Assembly (NCBI GenBank): GCA_013112585.1
Contig: JABFGH010000015.1
Coordinates: forward strand, 42,683-106,682
DNA: 64,000 nucleotides
From: Ignavibacteriota bacterium
GTDB lineage: Bacteria > Bacteroidota > Ignavibacteria > Ignavibacteriales > Melioribacteraceae
Direction of reading: 5' to 3'
Of this stretch, positions 42,410-51,464 are shown piece after piece (the first letter of the stretch is position 1; every line of letters starts with the position of its first letter). The position numbers and the translations under genes are program-made. The notes below the pieces were generated by a model. The model was given only the letters and a program-made list of their open reading frames with translations, ran no database searches and was not told the DNA's origin.

Positions 42410-44071
42410 TTATTTTTCAATTTTTGTTAGATCAGGATGCTTTAAATGATGCGTGGCTGCATCTTGATATTTTTTGGCAAATGCAATTAGAGTACCTTCG
42501 TCAAAAAGCTTTCCCATAAAAGTAATGCTTGTCGGCGTTCCATCTTCCGAAAATCCGTTTGGCAGCACTACGCAAGGGTGACCTGTTAAATTTGTTAAGA
42601 GCAAATTACTTCCTTCCCAAGATGGCGCAATATATAAATCTACTTCATTCATAACCTCTGCCATTTTTTGAATGAGAGCATGGCGTAACCTGTTAGCATT
42701 AATATATTCTACCGCAGGAATTAGTCGAGAGGTTCTAAAAACATTGGGCCATGCATTTTTAATTTGCCTAACAAGTAAATCATCTTTGTTGCTTCTTGTT
42801 AACCCGTCAAAAGCTGCCGCTGCTTCGGCTGAAAGAATGAATGAAATATCATAAACGGGAATATCAGGAAGTTCAATTGGAATAAGCTCCGCACCGAGTT
42901 CTTTTAATTTTAATAATGTTAGTGAGTCGTTCTGTTTAAATGGGTATTGATTTTCAAAATCACTTTTGAGGTAACCGATCTTTAATTCTGTAAAATCAAT
43001 TTGAGGAGAATAGTTAAACGGAAAGTCATAAAGGGTTTGATCAATTCCATCTTCACCATGAATTGCACTAAAAACAATCGCAAGGTCTTCTGCACTCCGG
43101 CAGATCGGTCCTATCTTATCCATCGTCCAGCTTAATGCCATTGCTCCGGTTCGGCTTACTCTGCCGTAAGTTGGTCGTAAGCCTGTTACACCGCAGACAG
43201 TTGAAGGCGAAACAATTGAACCCCAGGTTTCTGTCCCTATCGCGAAAGGTACGAGTCCGGCAGAAGTTGCCGAAGCCGAGCCCGCTGAAGAGCCGCTTGA
43301 ACCTTGTTCAATATTCCATGGATTTTTCGTGACTCCGTCGTACCAAACATCGCCCCAGGCAAGTGCGCCCAATGTTAATTTTGCCACAAGCACCGCACCG
43401 GCTTCTTCAAGATTTTTAATTACCGTGGCTGTTTCATCAATCACCTGATCTTTATAAGGAGCTGCACCCCATGTTGTTTTATATCCTTCAACTGCTAATA
43501 AATCCTTTGCACCGTATGGTATGCCGTGCAGCATTCCTTTGTAGTTGCCTGCTGCAATTTCTTCATCAGCTTTAGCGGCTTGTTTTAATGCAAGCTCTTC
43601 GGTAAGTGTTATTACACATTCTAATTTGGTGTTATACTTTTTTAGTCTGTTTAAATAAAACTCTGTAAGCTCCGTTGAGGTTATTTGCTTTGTTCTAATT
43701 AATTCAGCTAACTGCCCAATCGAATAAAACGCAAGCTCTTCCTTACTCTCCGGTAATTTTGCAGCAGAGTAATCACTATACTTTATTTCTTTCTGCTCTA
43801 CTAAATTTTTATAGCCGACCGGAATTGGATTGAACATTACTGCCGGCGGAATGCTGTTATCAATATTTTGTTCATGAATAGTTTGATAACTATTCAAATT
43901 ATCAATAACATCGCTTAGCATTGTGTCGCGCTCAGCGTCGGTAAAGGTTACTCCGATAATTTTTTCGGCATGCTCGATGTCTTCTTTTGTAACCGTTGTA
44001 TTTTCAGTTTGGGAAAATGTTATTGAGTTAATGAAAATTAAACTGAATAGAAGAGCAAAATATTTTTTCAT
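42410..44071 (-). CDS. Exported amidase (amidase signature family)
   Basis: I start at ATG 44071 (MKKYFALLFSLIFINSITFS, a signal peptide); the ATG four codons upstream adds nothing. The amidase signature is complete: the catalytic Lys in GIPYGAKDLLAVEGY, then GSSGSSAGSASATSAGL with the cis-Ser, and GTETWGSIVSPSTVCGVTGL with the nucleophile. Members hydrolyse many amides, and the substrate is unknown. The 553-residue length with an N-terminal 100-residue extension is usual for exported Bacteroidota amidases. It forms a pair with the M1 peptidase, so both may work on peptides or amides for nutrition. Confidence 0.9.
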   Translation of the reverse strand: MKKYFALLFSLIFINSITFSQTENTTVTKEDIEHAEKIIGVTFTDAERDTMLSDVIDNLNSYQTIHEQNIDNSIPPAVMFNPIPVGYKNLVEQKEIKYSDYSAAKLPESKEELAFYSIGQLAELIRTKQITSTELTEFYLNRLKKYNTKLECVITLTEELALKQAAKADEEIAAGNYKGMLHGIPYGAKDLLAVEGYKTTWGAAPYKDQVIDETATVIKNLEEAGAVLVAKLTLGALAWGDVWYDGVTKNPWNIEQGSSGSSAGSASATSAGLVPFAIGTETWGSIVSPSTVCGVTGLRPTYGRVSRTGAMALSWTMDKIGPICRSAEDLAIVFSAIHGEDGIDQTLYDFPFNYSPQIDFTELKIGYLKSDFENQYPFKQNDSLTLLKLKELGAELIPIELPDIPVYDISFILSAEAAAAFDGLTRSNKDDLLVRQIKNAWPNVFRTSRLIPAVEYINANRLRHALIQKMAEVMNEVDLYIAPSWEGSNLLLTNLTGHPCVVLPNGFSEDGTPTSITFMGKLFDEGTLIAFAKKYQDAATHHLKHPDLTKIEK

Positions 44072-44083
44072 GGGATTTTCCAT

Positions 44084-44467
44084 GTTAATTTTTATTCGTG
44101 ATTTAATAAATCAATATTCTTATTTCAATTAAAAGATAAGAAATTTTATGCTTTTGGAATTCTACTTTGTTAAAATATTTTTATTTAATCATTCTATTTA
44201 ATAACAGTAAAAATTGGTTTTGCATTCTTGTTTCCTTATCCAACGCTGCCGACAATGATTTTCAAAGATGTCAACCCTAAAATGAAGAGTTGCCATCTTG
44301 CCAGCCAAGATCATATCTTCGCTTCTTGAAGATAGGATCTTTGGAAAGCTTGCTAAAGCTAGGATGTTGAGGATCACTCCTCGATAATCCAAATGATAAT
44401 GAAAGATGCAAAAAATAGGTAAATCGTGTTTCAACTTTTAATATATTTACATTTTACTTTTTGTTAA
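44084..44467. other. 384-bp divergent intergenic region with a decayed palindrome element
   Basis: No gene is visible. A hairpin of AGATCATATCTTC (44308-44320) and GAAGATAGGATCT (44328-44340; 12 of 13 positions pair) and a smaller GAGGATCACTCCTC hairpin near 44373 mark a repeat element. The AT-rich last 70 bases must hold the promoter of the transporter gene. Confidence 0.4.
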
Positions 44468-45355
44468 ATGGCGGTAATGAATTCCGAAAATAAATTTTTT
44501 CCGATTTTTGTTTTAACATTTCTTGCGATAATCTGGGGCAGTTCATTCATCTTGATCAAAAAAGGGTTAGATGTTTATTCGCCCGATCAAGTTGGCACGA
44601 TTAGGATAGTTTTTGCTGCGCTGGCTCTGCTGCCGTTTGCAATTAAAAATTTACGTACAGTTTTCAAATCTCAATGGAAATTATTTCTGCTGTTCGGCAT
44701 TGTTTCCAATCTAACTCCGGCTCTACTTTTTGCGCTTGCCGAAACCGGGTTGAGCAGTTCAATCACGGGAATTCTAAACTCATTGACTCCCATATTTACA
44801 CTTCTTGTAGGTGCAATGTTTTTCAGTACGCAAATTCAGAAAGCACAAATTTTTGGTTTGGTGATTGGCTTTGCCGGTTCATTGGCATTAAGTTTTATAG
44901 GCAGCAGCGGTGAGTTAGGCGAGTTTAATTTTTATGCGCTTTATGTGGTTGCGGCAACAATTTGTTACGGATTCAGTGCAAATATGGTCCGCAAATATTT
45001 TCTTAAAGTTGAGCCCATTGTGCTGACATCGCTCGCGGTTTTTTCTGTCGGTCCCTTTTCACTAATCTATTTGTTAACAACTGATTTTACAAGCAGACTT
45101 GTAAATGCTGAGGGGGCATGGCTCTCATTATTTTACCTTTTCATACTTGGTGCAGTTGGTACTGCCTTTGCATTAATATTGTTCAATAGAGTAATTCAAA
45201 CAACGTCTGCTGTTTTTGCTTCGACAGTAACTTATTTAATTCCAATTGCTGCTGTTATTTGGGGATTGCTAGATAATGAAGCATTATTTCCGCTTCACTT
45301 TGTAGGAATGGCATTGATAATTTTAGGCGTTTTTGTCGTTAATAAAAACAAATAA
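44468..45355 (+). CDS. EamA-type (DMT superfamily) membrane transporter
   Basis: The 295-residue protein has ten hydrophobic helices in two EamA halves: FLAIIWGSSFILIKKGLDVY opens the first and CYGFSANMVRKYFLK the second, which ends SAVFASTVTYLIPIAAVIWG. The family exports metabolites such as amino acids or nucleosides, and the substrate is not predictable. The start could be ATG 44468 or 44477. Two decayed copies of its 3' end lie in the next 380 bases. Confidence 0.9.
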   Translation: MAVMNSENKFFPIFVLTFLAIIWGSSFILIKKGLDVYSPDQVGTIRIVFAALALLPFAIKNLRTVFKSQWKLFLLFGIVSNLTPALLFALAETGLSSSITGILNSLTPIFTLLVGAMFFSTQIQKAQIFGLVIGFAGSLALSFIGSSGELGEFNFYALYVVAATICYGFSANMVRKYFLKVEPIVLTSLAVFSVGPFSLIYLLTTDFTSRLVNAEGAWLSLFYLFILGAVGTAFALILFNRVIQTTSAVFASTVTYLIPIAAVIWGLLDNEALFPLHFVGMALIILGVFVVNKNK

Positions 45356-45491
45356 CAGAAGTTCAAAAACTATAACCACAAAGAACTCGAAGAAATGATT
45401 CACAAAGACCACAAAAGAAAAGCAAAATATAAAACACATGCAGCCGGTTGATTAGTTTTCTCGGCTGTGGAGGAATGGTTTTCGACAACCT

Positions 45492-45811
45492 TTAATTATT
45501 CTGGGAATTTTTGTCATGAATGAAAACAAGCAAATAATTTTTCTTTGTGCCTTGGTGACTTTGTGGCATAATTTGTTTTAGCTTGTGAAACTAAAATTGC
45601 CACAAAGTCTCAAAGCCACTAAGGTAAGCCGCTGTTATTGGTGTTTGCTTGATTTTGAAAAGTTATATCCCTGCACTTTGTTAGAATGGCATTAATAATT
45701 TTAGACGTTTTTGTTGTAAACAAAAATAAATAATTTTCTTTGTGCCTTGGTGACTTTGTGGCATAATTTGTTTTAGCTTGTGAAACTAAAATTGCCACAA
45801 AGCCACTAAGG
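45492..45811 (+). repeat. Tandem decayed copies of the transporter 3' end, each followed by a CTTTGTGGC palindrome
   Basis: Copy 1 (45492-45530) encodes LIILGIFVMNENK and copy 2 (45669-45732) encodes LHFVRMALIILDVFVVNKNK, matching the transporter's own LHFVGMALIILGVFVVNKNK. Each is followed by a nearly identical stretch of 75-85 bp (45541-45624 and 45736-45811), an imperfect palindrome of TTTGTGCCTTGGTGACTTTG and its complement. The rest of 45356-45893 is AT-rich without a gene. Confidence 0.75.
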
Positions 45812-45893
45812 AAAAAAATCTTAAAAAAAATTAAGAGATTATTAATATTTTAATAGTATAAATTTATCAACTATTCACTTGGAAGGTGAGATT

Positions 45894-47021
45894 ATGAAAA
45901 AAGTTTTACTGCTGTTTTTAATATTTATTATTAATGGGGCTCTTTTTTCAAAAGATAAAGATAAGTCTGAAGATCAGAGTGATGATAAAATTGTACAAAC
46001 ATTAAGTTCATTTTTACGTGATGTAGAAATTTCGGGTAATTGGTTCTTGGCATTTCAATCAACACGAATTAATGAAGTTAAGCGAAATGAGTTTCTGCTT
46101 AAAAGGGGCTATTTAACTCTTAAGAAAAATTTGAATGATGATATTTCAATAAGGTACACGCATGATATCACGGTTGACAAAGAGGGAGACGGTATCGGCG
46201 ATATCAAATTGAGATTTAAGTATATCTACATCAAATATTCTCTTCCAAGTTTGGGTTTCTTTACAAAACCTTATGTTGAGTTCGGCATTGTTCACCGTCC
46301 ATGGATAAATTTTGAACAGAGTATAAATAATTACCGGGTTCAAGGTTCAATGTTTTTAGCACGGATTGGAGTTTTAAGTTCTGCTGATTTTGGTTTTACT
46401 GTAGTTTCCTTGTTAGGCGGAAAAATCGATAAAGATTATCAAAAAAATGTAAGTAAGGCTTATCCGGGTAAATACGGCAGTATTTCATTCGGTGTTTATA
46501 ACGGCGGCGGTTACCATGCTCTTGAAAATAATAACAATAAAATAATTGATGGACGGTTAACAATTAGACCGATTCCGGAACTGATACCGGGATTGCAGTT
46601 TAGCGCAACAGGACTTTACGGCAAGGGCAACACAAAAGCAGCACCCGATTTTTCATTCGGTGCCGGAGTTGTTACTTATGAAAGTGAACAACTTGTTTTT
46701 GTAGGACAGTATTATTCAGGTAAAGGAAATCAAAGAGGGAGCGCCGCAGATTTTTTTGGTAATTCTTATTCTCAAAAAGGTTTTTCCGCATTTGCCGAAG
46801 TTAAAATTCCCAAAACACCTTTCAGCATTTTCGGCAGGTATGATAAATTTGAAAGAGAAATGGAGCCTATGAATTTTAAAACCGATAGATTAATTAGCGG
46901 CATAACTTACTATTTTATAAACGGATCAAAAATTTTGGTTAATGTAGATTCGTTTGATGAATCAAATTCATCCTTTAAAAATGATTTAGTGTTTGAGTTT
47001 GCAGTTGAGGTAAAATTTTAG
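45894..47021 (+). CDS. Outer-membrane porin-like protein
   Basis: A GGAAGGTGAG just before the ATG favours the start at 45894 (MKKVLLLFLIFIINGALFS) over 45879. After the signal peptide come 350 residues of alternating strands with aromatic girdle residues (EISGNWFLAFQSTRI, FLLKRGYLTLKKNLNDDISI, YVEFGIVHRPWINFEQSI), ending DLVFEFAVEVKF with terminal Phe. This is the pattern of phosphate-selective or OprO/P-like porins, but the specificity is unknown. It is monocistronic. Three hairpins lie behind it. Confidence 0.8.
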   Translation: MKKVLLLFLIFIINGALFSKDKDKSEDQSDDKIVQTLSSFLRDVEISGNWFLAFQSTRINEVKRNEFLLKRGYLTLKKNLNDDISIRYTHDITVDKEGDGIGDIKLRFKYIYIKYSLPSLGFFTKPYVEFGIVHRPWINFEQSINNYRVQGSMFLARIGVLSSADFGFTVVSLLGGKIDKDYQKNVSKAYPGKYGSISFGVYNGGGYHALENNNNKIIDGRLTIRPIPELIPGLQFSATGLYGKGNTKAAPDFSFGAGVVTYESEQLVFVGQYYSGKGNQRGSAADFFGNSYSQKGFSAFAEVKIPKTPFSIFGRYDKFEREMEPMNFKTDRLISGITYYFINGSKILVNVDSFDESNSSFKNDLVFEFAVEVKF

Positions 47022-47106
47022 ATCGATATATATTTAATTATTATTCATATTTTGCAAAATTCATAATTATGGGTTAAAACCCCAATAATCATGTGGAACT
47101 ATTACA

Positions 47107-47207
47107 CTCCGCCCTGAAGGACGGAGCTATTGATATGATTGAATAATTATTAACTCCGCCTTTTAAGGCGGAGACAACTTACACCAAATTAACCCGGGCT
47201 TTAGCCC
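47107..47207. repeat. Cluster of three GC-rich hairpins
   Basis: CTCCGCCCTGAAGGACGGAG (47107-47126), CTCCGCCTTTTAAGGCGGAG (47154-47173) and GGGCTTTAGCCC (47196-47207) are near-perfect inverted repeats in the 302-bp gap between the porin and the lipoprotein gene. Nothing else is visible in that gap apart from an AT-rich promoter-like tail. Confidence 0.6.
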
Positions 47208-47323
47208 AATAGTAAAATCTACGTAAGGTGAAATAATAAACTAACTTTTTACCCCCGAAACATATTTTTTACTTATTTTATAAGTACAATATTGTGTTAA
47301 CAATCGGGGGTTTTTTCTTTTAA

Positions 47324-48304
47324 ATGAAAACTTACTCGTCAAAAATATTATTCATTTTCATATCAATTGTTTTTTTGATATCCGGCTGCGATGCCCCGCG
47401 CGAAAATCCGGTTGACCCGAATAACCCGGATAATAAATTTGCTGAGTTAAGCGGAACAGTAAAAACAAAGGGCTTTCCGTTTATCCCCATTCAAAATGTT
47501 AATGTGTTTTGGGAGAATGAGAATGTAATTGTTCAAACTTCAGCAGGCGGTAATTATAATATTCCGGATATTAAAAAGGATGACGGATGGCTATATTTTA
47601 ATAGTGCGGGATATAGCGGCGATTCAGTTTTTATTGAATGGAATGAGAGAAAAAAAATCTCGAGCGAAATTTTTCTTAATTCAAATCCGGTTTTAGATAG
47701 CCTGGAATTTTATAGTATTGTTGAAAACCGTTTTCAGGTAAATCAAATTTACAGGATAGTTGTTAGAGCAAGCATTACTGACTTTGAAGGAGTAAATGAT
47801 ATTGATTCAGTTTTTCTTCAAAACGAAGAACTTGGTGTTAAGAGTGTACTTCTATTCAACTCATTAACAGGCTTTTATGAACGTACACTTTCTCCAATTG
47901 ATTTGCAGGTAACCGATCTGAATGAATTAATTGGAAAAGATTTTAGCTTGGTTGTAAACGATTTAGACCGGCGGACTTTTACTATTGCAAACACGTTTAT
48001 TAAAAGAGTGATTAACGAAGAGATAGAACTTATTTCGCCGATAAATAATGCAGTCGTTTCAATACCGTTCAATTTAAGATGGAAAAGATTTACACCCGGC
48101 TTTGGTTATAATTATGAAATTGAAATTAGAACCAACGATGCAGAGAGAGACTTAGTTTTTAAAGCGGAAAATGTTTCATCAGATTCAATTTCTTATCCGA
48201 TCACCACACAATTTATAGGACAAGATTTCTTTTGGACAATTTGGGCGGTAGATGAATTTAATAATCGAAGCCGCTCAAAGCCGGGATCATTTGAACTTCA
48301 ATAA
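47324..48304 (+). CDS. Lipoprotein with carboxypeptidase-regulatory-like domain
   Basis: The 326-residue protein has a lipobox (FLISGCDAPRENP). It has an N-terminal beta-sandwich of the CarboxypepD_reg type (LSGTVKTKGFPFIPIQNVNV, then NYNIPDIKKDDGWLYF) and a C-terminal fibronectin III-like domain (ELISPINNAVVSIPFNLRWK). Such proteins bind sugars or other surface ligands. It is the first gene of a five-gene run ending at 53617, 17 bp before the sigma-54 activator. A surface or periplasmic sensor role for the operon is only an inference. Confidence 0.7.
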   Translation: MKTYSSKILFIFISIVFLISGCDAPRENPVDPNNPDNKFAELSGTVKTKGFPFIPIQNVNVFWENENVIVQTSAGGNYNIPDIKKDDGWLYFNSAGYSGDSVFIEWNERKKISSEIFLNSNPVLDSLEFYSIVENRFQVNQIYRIVVRASITDFEGVNDIDSVFLQNEELGVKSVLLFNSLTGFYERTLSPIDLQVTDLNELIGKDFSLVVNDLDRRTFTIANTFIKRVINEEIELISPINNAVVSIPFNLRWKRFTPGFGYNYEIEIRTNDAERDLVFKAENVSSDSISYPITTQFIGQDFFWTIWAVDEFNNRSRSKPGSFELQ

Positions 48305-48321
48305 TTACTTAAACGGAAAAT

Positions 48322-49827
48322 ATGTCAGATCAATTATTACAAAATATTAAAGACATTAAATCACTTAGCGGCGATCAGTTTAATGCGCTCTTAAAAATTA
48401 GTGAGCTGCTAAATTCAACAACCTACGAAGAATCGCTTATTGAATCTGCACTGGATCTAATAATACAAGTTATTAATGCCGAACGAGGATTATTTGTAAA
48501 ATATGCTGATGAAAATTTTCAAATAGTAAGCGCACGTAATTTTCAATACCAAAGTTTAGATGACCTAAAGGAATTTTCTACAAATATTTTAAATGAGGTC
48601 ATTACAAAAAAGGAGCCTGTGCTATATCATGATATGCAAAGCGATCCGCAAGTTTCCCAGTATGAAAGTGTACAGATTCAAAATATAAAATCGGTGATTG
48701 GCGTACCTGTATTACAGAGCGGAAAGATTTGGGGCGTAGTATTAGCAGATAGTCAAAAAGACCGCCGCGAATTCACAAATGAAAATTTACTCTTCTTAAG
48801 TTTTTTTTCGAACCTGTTAACACTTGCTTTGGAAAAAGTAAACCAGTTAGAAAAGCTGCAGGACGAAAATAGAATACTTGCAAACAAGTTAGAATCTTCT
48901 GATGAAATTCCCGAAATGGTCGGCAGCAGTGATGCAATTAAACGCCTGGCAAAATTGATTCATAAAGTGGCGCAGACAGATGCAACAGTTTTAATTTTGG
49001 GAGAAAGCGGTACCGGAAAAGACCTTGCCGCTAAAGCAATACACAAACTCAGCAACAGAAAGGATAAACCCTTCCTTGCACAGTTCTGCGGATCAATACC
49101 GGATAACCTTTTGGAAAGCGAACTGTTCGGCTACAAGAAAGGAGCATTTACAGGAGCCTCATCGGATAAAAAAGGATTGCTTGAAGTTGCTGATGAAGGA
49201 ACATTTTTTCTTGATGAAATTGCTGATATTTCCAGCGCACTGCAAGCAAAGCTGCTGCGTGTATTAGAGAATAAAGAAATAATGCGGCTTGGTGATACAA
49301 AAATTAAAAAGATCAATGTGCGCATTCTTGCAGCTACAAATAAAAATCTACCACAGTTAGTTGAAGAAGGAAAATTTAGAGAGGATCTATTTTATAGGTT
49401 GAATGTGTTCCCGATTAAGCTGCCTCCCTTGCGTGAACGTAAAGATGACATACCTTTGCTTGCGGATTTTTTAGCAAAAAAATTGAGCGGTACGCAAATT
49501 AAAATTCATCCTAACGCCGTTAAAAAATTGCAAAGCTATTTTTATCCGGGTAATGTACGTCAACTTCAAAATGTAATTCAGCGGGCAATTATACTTTGTG
49601 ATAATAATAGAATTGAAACCGAACATATAATTATTGAAGAGCAGGAAAACATTGACAGGTTTAACGGTACGCTAAAAGAATTTGAAAAACTTCTGCTTAA
49701 AAAAAGATTGGATGAATGCGGCGGCAACAGAACACAAGCTGCAAAATCGCTTGGCGTTTCTATTAGGTGGGTGCAGAGTAAGCTTAAGGAAATTGAAGAA
49801 GAAAACAGTACTAAAGGTGATAATTAA
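48322..49827 (+). CDS. Sigma-54-dependent transcriptional activator with GAF sensor
   Basis: The 501-residue protein has three parts. A GAF domain lies at about 20-175 (ESALDLIIQVINAERGLFVK and later IKSVIGVPVLQSGKIWGVVL). An AAA+ domain lies at about 195-430 with GESGTGKDLAAKAIH (Walker A), ELFGYKKGAFTGAS (the GAFTGA loop that contacts sigma-54), ADEGTFFLDEIADIS (Walker B) and LNVFPIKLPPLRERKDDIP. A Fis-type helix-turn-helix ends it (RLDECGGNRTQAAKSLGVSI). It remodels the sigma-54 holoenzyme at -24/-12 promoters. Instead of a response-regulator receiver it has GAF, so it senses a small ligand or the kinase next door. Two such promoters lie downstream at 51406 and 53755. Confidence 0.95.
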   Translation: MSDQLLQNIKDIKSLSGDQFNALLKISELLNSTTYEESLIESALDLIIQVINAERGLFVKYADENFQIVSARNFQYQSLDDLKEFSTNILNEVITKKEPVLYHDMQSDPQVSQYESVQIQNIKSVIGVPVLQSGKIWGVVLADSQKDRREFTNENLLFLSFFSNLLTLALEKVNQLEKLQDENRILANKLESSDEIPEMVGSSDAIKRLAKLIHKVAQTDATVLILGESGTGKDLAAKAIHKLSNRKDKPFLAQFCGSIPDNLLESELFGYKKGAFTGASSDKKGLLEVADEGTFFLDEIADISSALQAKLLRVLENKEIMRLGDTKIKKINVRILAATNKNLPQLVEEGKFREDLFYRLNVFPIKLPPLRERKDDIPLLADFLAKKLSGTQIKIHPNAVKKLQSYFYPGNVRQLQNVIQRAIILCDNNRIETEHIIIEEQENIDRFNGTLKEFEKLLLKKRLDECGGNRTQAAKSLGVSIRWVQSKLKEIEEENSTKGDN

Positions 49828-49835
49828 CCAATAGC

Positions 49836-51374
49836 ATGAGTAATTTATCTGACATATTATTTGAAAAGTTTGAAATTGTTGAAGTGCTCAAGAAGAATGA
49901 GCATGCCGGGGTTTATATCGCGCATCATAAATACCTGGGTAAAAAAATTGTTCTAAAAGTTTTAAATACGCAAACTATTGGCGATGACTCTGTAACCGAA
50001 AGATTTAAAAGAGAAGCGAAAACATTAGCGCAGCTTGAACACAAAAATATTATCCGCGTTCTGGATTTCGGGATGTTTGAAGAATACTTTTACATTTCAT
50101 TTGAATACTTCAAAAGTGAAAACTTGCGCACCTTTATTGCAAAAAATAATCTAACCGATGAAGAGAGGGAAAAGCTTGTAATCCAGTTACTGCAAGGGTT
50201 ATCGTTCGCACATCAAAATAAAATTATACACAGAGATATTAAGCCGGAAAATATTTTAGTAAATGAAAATCTCGAATTAAAACTTAGCGATTTTGGACTT
50301 GCACTTTCTGCAAGTGATGCTTACCTAACAAAGCAGCATTCACTTATCGGCACGCCGAGCTATATGTCGCCCGAACAAATTAAGGGAGAAAAACTTACTC
50401 AAAAAAGTGATCTCTTTTCTGCAGGCATTGTTATTTATGAATTGTATAAAGGTGAAAATCCTTTTCTCGGCAGCGGGGTTAATGAATCCATTAATAATAT
50501 TGCCGCTTTAAATGATAATGAGTTCAAGGAAAAATTAACGGGCTTGCCTTCTAAGATCCAAGAAGCACTCCAAAAAATAATTCTTCGTGATCCAAATGAC
50601 CGCTGTGAATCAGCAGAAGTTATTTTAAAAATTTTTAGTTCGGTTAATGTTGATCATCAAGCTAATGAAAAACCAAAAGCAAAAAGTAATGCTTGGATTT
50701 ATATAACTATTGTATTGATTGTTGGTTTTTCTGTCGCTGCAATTTTAATAATAAATTTTGAAAGCGCTCTTGATGAAGGGGAGGCGGTTAACAGTTCAGA
50801 ACAAGTTGAACCGGAAGAAAAAGCAATGACCGCAGTATTAAAAAACGGCAGCGAAAAAACGGATGCATTTAATGAAGATGAGAAAACTTCTGAGCCGCCA
50901 ATTCAATCAGTACAAAAAAATGATAAAAATTTAGTTAGCGAAAATGCCGCGAAAATTGAATTTGGTGAATTGTTTGTTGAATGCATTCCCTGGGCTGATG
51001 TTATTATTGACGGCGAAAAGTTAGAAACTACACCGCTTAAAAAAAATATAAGTCTGGCAGAAGGAAGTTTTAGAATAAAGTTGGTTCATCCTGATTTTCC
51101 CATTTACGAAGATGAAATTTTGATTGAAAAAAATGAGGTTACATCAGTTAGAGTTAAATTAGATACCTTATTCGGATTTATAGATTTTAACGTGCTGCCG
51201 TGGGGTAAAATATATTTAAATGATAAATACTTTGGCGATACTCCATTTTTAAATCCCTTGAATGTATTGCCGGGTGAATATATGTTAAAAATCAGCAATC
51301 CAAATTTAGGAACTATTGAAGATAAAATTTTGATCGGCAGAAATGACACAATTAATTATTCGTATAAATTTTAA
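49836..51374 (+). CDS. Transmembrane Ser/Thr protein kinase with PEGA repeats
   Basis: The 512-residue protein has a PknB-like kinase domain (residues about 10-265): the lysine in LGKKIVLKVLN, IIHRDIKPENILVNENLELK, LSDFGLALS and GTPSYMSPEQI. One transmembrane helix follows (WIYITIVLIVGFSVAAILII, about 288-307), then an acidic linker, and two PEGA domains (VECIPWADVIIDGEKLETTP; NVLPWGKIYLNDKYFGDTPF). PEGA domains usually sit outside the membrane and bind cell-surface components. It lies 9 bp after the activator gene, so kinase and activator are made together; phosphorylation of the activator is a fair hypothesis. Confidence 0.92.
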   Translation: MSNLSDILFEKFEIVEVLKKNEHAGVYIAHHKYLGKKIVLKVLNTQTIGDDSVTERFKREAKTLAQLEHKNIIRVLDFGMFEEYFYISFEYFKSENLRTFIAKNNLTDEEREKLVIQLLQGLSFAHQNKIIHRDIKPENILVNENLELKLSDFGLALSASDAYLTKQHSLIGTPSYMSPEQIKGEKLTQKSDLFSAGIVIYELYKGENPFLGSGVNESINNIAALNDNEFKEKLTGLPSKIQEALQKIILRDPNDRCESAEVILKIFSSVNVDHQANEKPKAKSNAWIYITIVLIVGFSVAAILIINFESALDEGEAVNSSEQVEPEEKAMTAVLKNGSEKTDAFNEDEKTSEPPIQSVQKNDKNLVSENAAKIEFGELFVECIPWADVIIDGEKLETTPLKKNISLAEGSFRIKLVHPDFPIYEDEILIEKNEVTSVRVKLDTLFGFIDFNVLPWGKIYLNDKYFGDTPFLNPLNVLPGEYMLKISNPNLGTIEDKILIGRNDTINYSYKF

Positions 51375-51405
51375 ATTACTTAAAAGCGATAGAAGGAATT
51401 ATTAT

Positions 51406-51421
51406 TGGTATGGTAGTTGCA
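51406..51421 (+). promoter_or_regulatory. Sigma-54 (-24/-12) promoter before the kelch gene
   Basis: TGGTATGGTAGTTGCA fits the consensus TGGCAYR-N4-TTGCW, with GG at 51407-51408 and GC at 51419-51420, the required 10-bp spacing. It lies 44 bases before the ATG. It departs from the consensus only at the C of TGGCA. Confidence 0.6.
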
Positions 51422-51464
51422 CTTTCAATAAAAAAAGTTTAAAAAAATATAGAGTTAAAACAAA

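Noticed and set aside
45537..45811. The CTTTGTGGC palindromes as a transposon with terminal repeats
   Set aside because: No transposase, no defined target duplication, and the duplicated DNA is the neighbouring gene's 3' end. A repeat-associated duplication fits better.
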